Assembly: GCA_934096585.1 (NCBI GenBank) | Contig: CAKOMG010000007.1 | Span: 1-64,000 of the forward strand | DNA: 64,000 nt | Origin: an uncultured Bacilli bacterium | Lineage (GTDB): Bacteria; Bacillota_I; Bacilli_A; ML615J-28; CAG-698 | Reading direction: 5' to 3' | In this document: positions 32,911-40,440 of the stretch, one piece after another | How positions within the stretch are numbered: the stretch's first letter is position 1 | Layout: each line of letters starts with the position of its first letter | Program-made: the position numbers and the translations under genes | The notes under the pieces: model-generated | Database searches by the model: none | What the model was told of the DNA's origin: nothing | The model's input: the letters and a program-made list of their open reading frames with translations, nothing else

Positions 32911-32926
32911 ACTTAATATATTTTTA

Positions 32927-33535
32927 TTAATCTTTAATTTTGTCTTCCTTTTCTTTTAAAGAATACCTACATCCACAATACTCTTGACGATACAAATTAT
33001 TTTCCTTTGATAAAATAATCGACTTTTTATATCCATCATTCTTTTTAAAATCTGAATAAATGTAATTGACACCATATTCTTTACTATACTTATCACCTAA
33101 TTCATTAATCCATTTACTATTCTTATATGGGCTTATCGATAAGGTTGTGGTAAAATAATCATATCCATTTTCTTTTGCGTATCTTGCCGTTTCTTTAATT
33201 CGAAAATCATAGCATTTGTAACAACGAATACTTCCTTCTTTTTGATTTTTTACATCATTAACAATATCTAAATAAATAGATTCATCATATTCACCATTTA
33301 TTTTTTCAAAATCAAAAGGAAGTAAAGAAAATTGTTCCCACCTTTTTTGATATTCATTAAACGGATATATATTAGGATTATAGTAATATATTGTTATATC
33401 CCCATGTTTATACAATTCATTTATTACTTCTGATGAGCATGGTGCACAACAAGCATGTACTAAAATTTTAGGATGTTCATTCACATCTTCTTTTATGAAC
33501 TTTTTATATAATTCTAAGGTATTAATCTTTTTCAT
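32927..33535 (-). CDS. queH: epoxyqueuosine reductase QueH
   Basis: Last step of queuosine tRNA modification, reducing epoxyqueuosine in tRNA. The 202-residue protein has the QueH (DUF208) cysteine pattern: HACCAPC near residue 30, then CYKCYDFR, then a late YCGCRYS that together ligate an Fe-S cluster and a second metal. I start it at the ATG at 33535 (MKKINTLELYK), which has GGAAGA upstream, instead of the longer frame to 33574 that runs deep into the preceding gene. The start overlaps the LD-carboxypeptidase gene by 14 bases. Its presence as the last gene of a peptidoglycan-peptide operon is unexplained by pathway. Confidence 0.92.
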   Translation of the reverse strand: MKKINTLELYKKFIKEDVNEHPKILVHACCAPCSSEVINELYKHGDITIYYYNPNIYPFNEYQKRWEQFSLLPFDFEKINGEYDESIYLDIVNDVKNQKEGSIRCYKCYDFRIKETARYAKENGYDYFTTTLSISPYKNSKWINELGDKYSKEYGVNYIYSDFKKNDGYKKSIILSKENNLYRQEYCGCRYSLKEKEDKIKD

Positions 33536-34442
33536 ATAATTCTTCCATAATTGTAATTGTTTTATTATCTGCATCTAACTTTACTTCTAATCCAATAGGG
33601 ACATTGAGTAAAGGAAATTCATGGCCTGTTGGGAAATCATAAATAATAGGTACATTTAATGACCCAAAATATTCCTTAATTAAAGCTTCGTAACTTTGTT
33701 CATTTAATGGATCTTTACAATCAGTAAAATATCCAAATATAAATCCTTTAGCCTTATATATATTTTTACTTAAACGTAATTGGGCAAACATCCTATCAAT
33801 GTTATATGGTTCTTCTTCAACTTCTTCAATTAAAACAATTTTAGAGTCAAAATCAATTTCATAAGGGGTTCCATGTAAATCAGAAATTAAAGATAGATTG
33901 CCGCCTACTATTTTTCCTGTTACTACGCCACCCACTAATGTTTTAATATTATTTCCCGTTAATACTCTTCCTTTGGTATTTAAGGTTAGTAAATCTTTAA
34001 AATCATTTAATGATTCTTGATCTATATTTTTACTACCAAGAAGAATGCCAACTTCGCCATGTATTGTTGGGAGATTAGAATATTTATAGAAATTATTCAG
34101 TAATGCTGTTACATCACTTAACCCTATAAATAATTTAGGATGTTCTTTAATCAACTTATAATCAATTTTATCCACAATCCTACTAGCACCAAATCCTCCT
34201 TTAAAACAAAGTATAGCATTAATATTATCATCCAAAAAGAAATCATGAATATCTTTAACTCTTTCTTCATCTGTACCCGCAAGATATCCATCTTTCAAAA
34301 AAACTGTTTTACCATATTTATAATTATAACCTAAAGATTTTATTATTGTTTCAATCTTAGGCATACGTTCTTGTTGTCGATTGCAAGATGAAGCAATAAT
34401 TAATCCAATTGTATCATTCTTTTTGAGTTTTTTTACTTTCAT
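33522..34442 (-). CDS. ldcA: S66-family LD-carboxypeptidase (muropeptide)
   Basis: Removes the terminal D-Ala from muropeptide tetrapeptides in the cytoplasm. The 306-residue length is normal. Visible are the nucleophile Ser109 in FIGLSDVTA, the preceding CFKGGFGASRI helix start, the Glu-rich strand LIEEVEEEPYNIDRM and the catalytic His in FPTGHEFPLLNVPIG, giving the Ser-Glu-His triad of family S66. No signal peptide. It overlaps the upstream AmiE-like gene by 4 bases and queH by 14. Some S66 members act instead on microcin-type peptides (MccF group); neighbours favour the recycling role. Confidence 0.88.
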   Translation of the reverse strand: MKVKKLKKNDTIGLIIASSCNRQQERMPKIETIIKSLGYNYKYGKTVFLKDGYLAGTDEERVKDIHDFFLDDNINAILCFKGGFGASRIVDKIDYKLIKEHPKLFIGLSDVTALLNNFYKYSNLPTIHGEVGILLGSKNIDQESLNDFKDLLTLNTKGRVLTGNNIKTLVGGVVTGKIVGGNLSLISDLHGTPYEIDFDSKIVLIEEVEEEPYNIDRMFAQLRLSKNIYKAKGFIFGYFTDCKDPLNEQSYEALIKEYFGSLNVPIIYDFPTGHEFPLLNVPIGLEVKLDADNKTITIMEELYEKD

Positions 34443-35488
34443 AATTCTTCCAAATGACTAAATATATAATTTCCTAACTTGCTTCTAAAAGAAATTATTT
34501 TAATATTTTTTCTTGTTGGGTGTACTCTATTAGTAAGTAAAGAAAATGCTACCTTATTTTTTCTATCAATAACAACATTTGTACCAGTAAATCCAGTATG
34601 CATAATAGTTTCATTACTTGCTAAATCCCCACTACATGGATATGCTCCTTTATTTATCCATCCAATAGATCTTGTATTATTAACTAATGATACTCCTACT
34701 TTTTCTTCTACTTGTGGTGTAAAAAATAAATCAATTGTTTGTTTAGATAATATTCTTTTATCTTTATACACGCCATCATTTAAAATCATTTCTAGAAAAT
34801 GACTTATATCCGTAATAGTACTAAATAATCCCGCATGACCAGCAACACCATTCATGATATGGGCAACTTCATCATGAACATATCCCCTATCAATATATCC
34901 ACCTCTATCTTCAGTTGGTGCACATCTTAATGTATCGACTGGATTGTATCCAGTATCATACATTTCTAGAGGATCAAATATAAATTGTCTGCTAAACTTA
35001 TCCAAAGTCATGCCACTTACTTTTTCTACTATTAATCCTAAAACAATAAAGCCTAAATCTGAATAAACAATTTTTGTATTTTTGGGATAGTTTGGAGTAA
35101 GATGCATTATTCCATCAATAATTTGTTCTTTAGTCATAGAATGACTTCCAGGAAGTCCTTCAATTAATCCCGATGTATGCGTAAGCAAGTCCCATATTGT
35201 GACATCCTTCATTTGAAATTCTGGTAATATATTACATACTGGTTCAAATAATCTTATTTTTCCTTGTTCTACTAAAATCATAATTGCAGTCGTTGTTGAA
35301 ACGACTTTAGAACAAGATGCCATGTCATATAATGTATTTATATTATTTTTTTCTTCATTTGGATATTTAGCTTTTAATCCATATGTTTCGATATCAATTT
35401 TGCCGTTATGTATGATACAGAAGTTTGCACCTGGAAAGGCTCCATCATTTATTGCTTCATTTATTAATTCGTTTATTTTTTTATTCAT
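34439..35488 (-). CDS. beta-lactamase-fold serine hydrolase, AmiE-like muramoyl-L-Ala amidase candidate
   Basis: A 349-residue class-C beta-lactamase/penicillin-binding-protein-fold enzyme without signal peptide. The three active-site elements are SCSK (Ser58, Lys61), YSD in place of YxN, and HTG in NETIMHTGFTG in place of KTG. The last two variants are those of the esterase/amidase subgroup, not of true beta-lactamases. Bacillus subtilis AmiE (YbbE), encoded next to nagZ and namZ, belongs to the same fold and cuts the bond between MurNAc and L-Ala; this gene is a good candidate for that job. It lies 9 bases after the lysA-dipeptidase fusion and overlaps ldcA by 4. A D-aminopeptidase or esterase role is the alternative. 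Confidence 0.75.
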   Translation of the reverse strand: MNKKINELINEAINDGAFPGANFCIIHNGKIDIETYGLKAKYPNEEKNNINTLYDMASCSKVVSTTTAIMILVEQGKIRLFEPVCNILPEFQMKDVTIWDLLTHTSGLIEGLPGSHSMTKEQIIDGIMHLTPNYPKNTKIVYSDLGFIVLGLIVEKVSGMTLDKFSRQFIFDPLEMYDTGYNPVDTLRCAPTEDRGGYIDRGYVHDEVAHIMNGVAGHAGLFSTITDISHFLEMILNDGVYKDKRILSKQTIDLFFTPQVEEKVGVSLVNNTRSIGWINKGAYPCSGDLASNETIMHTGFTGTNVVIDRKNKVAFSLLTNRVHPTRKNIKIISFRSKLGNYIFSHLEEL

Positions 35489-35497
35489 TATACGCTC

Positions 35498-37687
35498 CTA
35501 TTTAAATACTACTTTATCTTTATAACGATCATAGAAGTTACGATAGCATACTTTATCAATTTCATCATCTGTTAAACCTATTTGTTTTAATCCTTCAATA
35601 ATACGATATGTATATGTCGTATCTTTAACAGCCTCTAAATTGCTATTTGGAAAATCTGATAAGTAATCCATAAAATCAAAGCCAAAACATACATTATCTA
35701 TTCCCATAATATCTATTGCATGTTTTACATGTTCTAAGAAGCGAGCCATTGTTTGTTTATCTTTATCGCTATCTATAAAATTATTAGCAAGTGTTAATCC
35801 TAGTAATCCATCAACAGCTTTAAGTGCACGCATTTGATCATCTGTCACATTACGCACATGATTACACAATGCTTTACAATTACCATGTGAATAAATAATA
35901 TTTTTATTTACAACACTTAATATATCATAAAATGTTTTTTCATTAGTATGTGCCAGATCAATAATCATGCCTTTTTCTTGCATATGTAGTACTAACTTCT
36001 TTCCTTCTTCTGTTAGACCTCTATCGCTTGATGCTTTGGCACCTGTTGCCCATTTATTTTCCTCGTTCCATGTTAACATTGCATGTCTAAAGCCCATATC
36101 ATATAATGTATCTATGTCTTCAATAGTTTTTAAATTTCTTAATCCTTCAAGCCCTAAAATTACTTTAAATCCGTTTAGATTTGTTAAATCTATTTCTTTT
36201 AAAGCAATTTTACATGCTTCAATTAAATCAAAATCATAAGGCGAATACATTGTAAAAATGCTACCTTTTACAACACTATTTTGCAATTGTAAAACATGAT
36301 AATCGTTAAAACGATTGTTTACTCCTTTACATTTATTTGTCCATAAGTCAAATAACATATCACTATGACAATCAAATATTCTTGCATTGTTTTCTATCGG
36401 ATAGTTTTTCATAAGATCTGTATACTCCTCTCTTTTAATTCCCATATATATTTTGTCTTTATCTACAAATATAACAGCACCACGAACGCTACCATTGTAA
36501 TTAGAGCTCATAGAATATCCATATGCTCCTGTACAATAGGTTATTAAAGTGTCTCCTTTTTTGGCTTTTGTCATTTCATAATCTGTAACAACAATATCAC
36601 CAGATTCACAACATGGGCCAACCACATCAACAACTTCTTTATCACTTGATTCCATATTGTTACATATATCGCATGTGTATTTAGCTTGATATAACGCAGG
36701 ACGAATATTATCTGTCATTCCTCCATCAACAAATACATACTTTTTACCACCATATGTTTTTTTAACATCGCCTACTGTATATATGGTTGATCCACTGTCC
36801 CCAACAATGCTTCTTCCTGGTTCTATCATTACTGTTTCAAGCCCAAAGCTATGAGTAGATATATATTCTTCCGTTGAAGTAATAATGCTCTTCAACATTT
36901 TTTCAATATTAAATTCTTTATCAGTATCTAAATATTTAATTCCAAATCCACCACCTAAATTTAATACTGGAAATTTCGTGTTATTTCGTTTACTTGTTTC
37001 ATATACAAATTCAAGCATTGTTTCTGTTGCTTTTTTAAAATATTTAGGATTTTGAATACTAGAGCCTATATGACTATGGAATCCTAAAAAATGAAGATGT
37101 TTATTTTTTTTACATATATCTAATATTTCATCAATTCTTTTGGCATCAAAAATTGATTCTCCAAACTTACTGCTCAATAACGATGTTTGAACATATTCAT
37201 GAGTATGAGCACTTATTCCTGGATTAACTCTCAATAACAAATTAACATCTTTATTTAAAGTATTACATACTTTAATTATTATATCTAATTCTTCTAAATG
37301 ATCTACTACTAAATATCCAATATTATGTTTTATCGCAAATTCTATTTCACTTTCTGTTTTATTATTTCCATGTAAAACAATTCTACTAAAAGGAAATCTC
37401 ATACGATCTAGTTGATATAAATCACCCTCACTAACACTATCAATTCCCATATCATATTCATTAATTAATGAAGCAATATGGGGACATAAAAATGCTTTAG
37501 AGGCATAAACAACAAGAGTATTAAATTTATTACTTTTAAATTTATTTTTAAATATATCTAATTTTTCTTTGATATTTTCTTCATCATATATATAAAGTGG
37601 TGTTTTAAATTCTTGTGCTAAGTCATATACTTTATAACTTCCTATATATAAATTATTATTTTTTATACTCATACCTTTTGTTTTCAT
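35498..37687 (-). CDS. lysA: fusion of diaminopimelate decarboxylase (LysA) and M19 membrane-dipeptidase-family peptidase
   Basis: One 729-residue frame with two enzymes. Residues 1-428 are LysA, which turns meso-diaminopimelate into L-lysine with PLP: Lys64 in VYASKAF, FHSHIGSS (203-210), LGGGFGIKY, EPGRSIVG, the substrate-contacting Cys in GPCCESGD (357-364) and GAYGYSMSSNYN. Residues 435-729 are a zinc dipeptidase of family M19: HSD (441-443), the bridging Glu in LGLEGL (511-516), IDLAHTN and SHGNCKAL for later metal and substrate ligands, GFDFMDYL near the end. No signal peptide on either half. The first gene of the peptide-processing operon, with AAGGAG before its ATG. The fusion suggests that dipeptides holding DAP are cut and the DAP decarboxylated on the same protein. 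Confidence 0.9.
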   Translation of the reverse strand: MKTKGMSIKNNNLYIGSYKVYDLAQEFKTPLYIYDEENIKEKLDIFKNKFKSNKFNTLVVYASKAFLCPHIASLINEYDMGIDSVSEGDLYQLDRMRFPFSRIVLHGNNKTESEIEFAIKHNIGYLVVDHLEELDIIIKVCNTLNKDVNLLLRVNPGISAHTHEYVQTSLLSSKFGESIFDAKRIDEILDICKKNKHLHFLGFHSHIGSSIQNPKYFKKATETMLEFVYETSKRNNTKFPVLNLGGGFGIKYLDTDKEFNIEKMLKSIITSTEEYISTHSFGLETVMIEPGRSIVGDSGSTIYTVGDVKKTYGGKKYVFVDGGMTDNIRPALYQAKYTCDICNNMESSDKEVVDVVGPCCESGDIVVTDYEMTKAKKGDTLITYCTGAYGYSMSSNYNGSVRGAVIFVDKDKIYMGIKREEYTDLMKNYPIENNARIFDCHSDMLFDLWTNKCKGVNNRFNDYHVLQLQNSVVKGSIFTMYSPYDFDLIEACKIALKEIDLTNLNGFKVILGLEGLRNLKTIEDIDTLYDMGFRHAMLTWNEENKWATGAKASSDRGLTEEGKKLVLHMQEKGMIIDLAHTNEKTFYDILSVVNKNIIYSHGNCKALCNHVRNVTDDQMRALKAVDGLLGLTLANNFIDSDKDKQTMARFLEHVKHAIDIMGIDNVCFGFDFMDYLSDFPNSNLEAVKDTTYTYRIIEGLKQIGLTDDEIDKVCYRNFYDRYKDKVVFK

Positions 37688-37713
37688 AAATAATCTCCTT
37701 AAGATATATATAA

Positions 37714-37722
37714 ATTATATCA
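37714..37722 (-). promoter_or_regulatory. extended -10 promoter of the lysA-dipeptidase operon
   Basis: Minus-strand TGATATAAT (TG, one base, perfect TATAAT); the 17-base-upstream hexamer TTTAAT is a weak -35. It lies between the terminator at 37810 and the ATG at 37687 with a short leader. Confidence 0.6.
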
Positions 37723-37809
37723 CACCTTTTTTTAAAATTAAATGATTTTAGTAATTATTTTATGACTAATTAAAGTTAAAATGATAGTAATTAGTTTAAA
37801 CATATAAAA

Positions 37810-37833
37810 AGAGCTAGTATTTCTACTAACTCT
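37810..37833 (-). terminator. intrinsic terminator of the aro-mgtE-dusB operon
   Basis: A 10-bp stem AGAGCTAGTA / TACTAACTCT (one G-T pair) with a 4-base loop, followed on the minus strand by TTTTTATATG. It is 4 bases after the stop of the small last gene. Confidence 0.8.
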
Positions 37834-37836
37834 GAT

Positions 37837-38118
37837 TTAAAAATCATACCACTCATAATCTCTGTACTTATCTGGAAGTTCTGGTTTTATCCATATATGT
37901 CCAAGTGTTTTTATAAATATAGATTTTTCATTTGGAAAGATATTATTAAGATATTTAATAAAATCAGTTTCATTAAAACGTAATTCTTTTTGATATGTTT
38001 TAATTTTTAAATAATCTTTGACATATTTAATACAATATTCTTTTAACTTGCATTTTACCCTATCTGGAACTAAATATACTCCAACTGGACCTTTTGCACT
38101 AAGTAATACTTCCTTCAT
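37837..38118 (-). CDS. small hypothetical protein
   Basis: A 93-residue protein I do not recognise. It is soluble and basic, with a Val/Gly-rich start (SAKGPVGVYLVPDR), a Lys-rich helix in the middle and an acidic, aromatic end (YRDYEWYDF). There are two cysteines only, so no metal-binding motif. I start it at the ATG at 38118, which follows the SGNH gene's stop by 5 bases and has GGTAGAG before it; a TTG at 38130 is the alternative. As the last gene of the operon, followed at once by a terminator, it is probably real. Confidence 0.55.
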   Translation of the reverse strand: MKEVLLSAKGPVGVYLVPDRVKCKLKEYCIKYVKDYLKIKTYQKELRFNETDFIKYLNNIFPNEKSIFIKTLGHIWIKPELPDKYRDYEWYDF

Positions 38119-38123
38119 ATTCT

Positions 38124-39470
38124 CTACCAATTAGACATAAGTGCTCTATAGAATGCTTCCCCTATTTGTTTATATCCAGCACTGCTAGGATGCATCCCCA
38201 TGGCATTTCCAACTTCCTCTTGTACATTATTATTTGTATTATTAACAGCTTTCTTTTCACTTGGCATATTATTCTCACTATCGAATTGTCCCTTTATGTC
38301 CACAAATCTCATGAAATCTTTATATTCATCCATTTTACACCAATCCTCTAAAAAAGCATCATAATTTAAGATTGTTACTGCTTTACCATAGTTATCACCA
38401 TATGCTTGCTTAATAGTGTAGTAAGCACCTAAACCCGCTTTCGTGGAAGTAAGCGGCAAACTCATTATGCTAATTTTTGCATTTGGTAAATCAGTATGAA
38501 TTTTATCAATTAATTTTTTAGCATCTTTAATAAAGCTATCATTGAAAGAAAATTCTTGGAATGTACCTGGTAAACCATTAAATGTCATCATAATATATAC
38601 TTCAGTGATTTCATCTATATTATTTTTTTCCATATATTCTTTAAAATCAATACCACCATTAACTGATTTAAAAGGACTAGGTGTTGCATCATATCCTGAT
38701 AAATAATTGTTCCATTGCCAACCGCCACGGCCTTCGTAATTAACTGTTTCTGAATTAATAGTTTTTTTAACAGTTCCAACCGTTGAAATTAAGCCACCTT
38801 GTTCTTTATATTTTCTTACACCTTCTGCTACCCATTCTCCACTAGCAGTTAAGCTATCACCTATACATAATACTTTTCTTTCGGCTTTTTGTGGTTTATT
38901 TGTAACAATCAAAACCGTAGAATCACTACCAAATATATGACCATTATCATCTCTTACTTCAATTGTAAGTTTATATGTTCCAGCAGTTGTCGGTTTAAAT
39001 TCATAATAACGATTATATGCATGGCCATTATCACCACTTAATTTGATATAGTATCCATATGGATCAACTGCTTTAATTACAGAACGATAAAATAATTGAA
39101 AATTATCACCCACAACTAAATAATACTTATCCGCAAGCATAACACTTATTGATGTACCACTAATTTCTTGAATTGTTTCAATTTGTTTATTAATTTCTTT
39201 AATTGCTTCATTAATTTTTTCAATATTATTATCTGCACGAGATGAAGTAATAGAATTAGATTTTTTTACTTTTTCTAACTCTTCTTTTAGTTTAGCTAAC
39301 TCTTCTTCATATTCAGAAATTGTATATTGATCATCTTCAATTTTTTCATCTAACGCTTTTATTGCTTCTTCTAACTTAATTAATTTGTCATCATTATTAC
39401 TACAACCAATTAAAAATACTGATAGTAAAATAAACATAAAACTTAATAAGATGTATTTAACTTTTTTCAT
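38124..39470 (-). CDS. SGNH/GDSL-hydrolase lipoprotein with coiled coil
   Basis: A 448-residue exported lipoprotein. The signal ends FLIGC with lipid-modified Cys23. Residues about 28-103 are a coiled coil (LEEAIKALDEKIEDD, EELAKLKEELEKVKK). A beta-sandwich of about 90 residues follows (TTAGTYKLTIEVRDDNG). The SGNH hydrolase domain starts with CIGDSLTASG (nucleophile Ser206) and has the Gly block in YEGRGGWQW, an Asn in MTFNGLPG, and the late His in GMHPSSAGY. The Asp that usually sits three residues before that His is replaced by Met. Possible roles are deacetylation of surface polymers or lipids. It starts 1 base after dusB, so the two are tightly coupled. Confidence 0.8.
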   Translation of the reverse strand: MKKVKYILLSFMFILLSVFLIGCSNNDDKLIKLEEAIKALDEKIEDDQYTISEYEEELAKLKEELEKVKKSNSITSSRADNNIEKINEAIKEINKQIETIQEISGTSISVMLADKYYLVVGDNFQLFYRSVIKAVDPYGYYIKLSGDNGHAYNRYYEFKPTTAGTYKLTIEVRDDNGHIFGSDSTVLIVTNKPQKAERKVLCIGDSLTASGEWVAEGVRKYKEQGGLISTVGTVKKTINSETVNYEGRGGWQWNNYLSGYDATPSPFKSVNGGIDFKEYMEKNNIDEITEVYIMMTFNGLPGTFQEFSFNDSFIKDAKKLIDKIHTDLPNAKISIMSLPLTSTKAGLGAYYTIKQAYGDNYGKAVTILNYDAFLEDWCKMDEYKDFMRFVDIKGQFDSENNMPSEKKAVNNTNNNVQEEVGNAMGMHPSSAGYKQIGEAFYRALMSNW

Positions 39471-40439
39471 TTAGCCCTCCAATATATCTTGAAAACATTC
39501 TGTTATTATTTGTTTGAATTCTTGAACTGTTTTAATATTAATTAATTTTTGTTTAAACTCTTTATTATTTTTCATCCCTTTAACATACCAACTTGCTAAA
39601 GAGCGCATTTCTAAAATTGCGATTGTTTCGCCTTTTAATTTCACTAGTTCACTCAAATGATAAAGTAAAAATTCAATTCTTTCTTTATCTGTTTTTTTAA
39701 CATAAGGCATATTATTTAAATGAGCGTTAAATTCTTCAAATATCCAGGGATTACCAAAACTAGCTCTTCCAATCATCACTAGATCGACTCCCGTTTTTAA
39801 CATATTATCCAAATCTTCAACTGTTTTAACATCGCCGTTACCAATAACGGGAATTGATACATTTTCTTTTATTTCTTTTATAGCTTCTAAATTTACTTTA
39901 CCACTATAAAAATCACTTTTAGTGCGGCCATGAACACATATTGCTTTAGCTCCTGCTCTTTCAATTGCTTTGGCAACTTCCAAATAGTTTAAAGAATTAT
40001 GATCAAATCCAATTCTCATTTTTACTGTCACGGGTTTACTAACATTTTGTACAACACTTCTCACCATTTTTTCTAAGTATTCAACGTTACGTAACAAACT
40101 ACTACCACTTCCAGCTTTTAAAACTTTTTTAACAGGACATCCCATATTGATATCGATTATATCACAATCACTACGGGCATCGATTAATTTAGCGGCTTTA
40201 GTAAGTTCATCAATATCTCCACCAAATAATTGTAGCGCTGTTGGATGTTCATTTTTATCTATTTCACATAACTTCCATATCTTTTCATTTTCGTATAATA
40301 AACCTTTATCGCTAATCATTTCGGTATAAGTAAGACTTGCTCCCATATCGTGACATATCTTTCTATATACTTTGTTTGTATATCCAGCAAGAGGTGCAAG
40401 TGCTAGCTTTCCTTCTATTTTTACATTACCTATATACAT
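39471..40439 (-). CDS. dusB: tRNA-dihydrouridine synthase
   Basis: FMN-dependent reduction of uridine to dihydrouridine in tRNA. The 322-residue length and motifs fit DusB: LAPLAGYTNKVYR (14-26), the MGCPVKKVLKAGSGSSLL segment with the catalytic Cys, VKMRIGFD, CVHGRTKSDFYSG, and the FMN phosphate site IGNGDV...MIGRASFGNPW. It starts 1 base after the first MgtE gene's stop and ends directly at the SGNH lipoprotein gene. Confidence 0.93.
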   Translation of the reverse strand: MYIGNVKIEGKLALAPLAGYTNKVYRKICHDMGASLTYTEMISDKGLLYENEKIWKLCEIDKNEHPTALQLFGGDIDELTKAAKLIDARSDCDIIDINMGCPVKKVLKAGSGSSLLRNVEYLEKMVRSVVQNVSKPVTVKMRIGFDHNSLNYLEVAKAIERAGAKAICVHGRTKSDFYSGKVNLEAIKEIKENVSIPVIGNGDVKTVEDLDNMLKTGVDLVMIGRASFGNPWIFEEFNAHLNNMPYVKKTDKERIEFLLYHLSELVKLKGETIAILEMRSLASWYVKGMKNNKEFKQKLINIKTVQEFKQIITECFQDILEG

Positions 40440-40440
40440 A

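Noticed and set aside
32648..32926. A small gene or riboswitch in the 280-base gap before the GH20 gene
   Set aside because: Beyond the promoter, operator and terminator I see only A/T-rich sequence, no conserved aptamer pattern and no frame with a ribosome binding site.
34479..34802. Plus-strand open frame of 107 codons opposite the AmiE-like gene
   Set aside because: Antisense shadow; the minus-strand gene has intact SxxK, YSD and HTG motifs.
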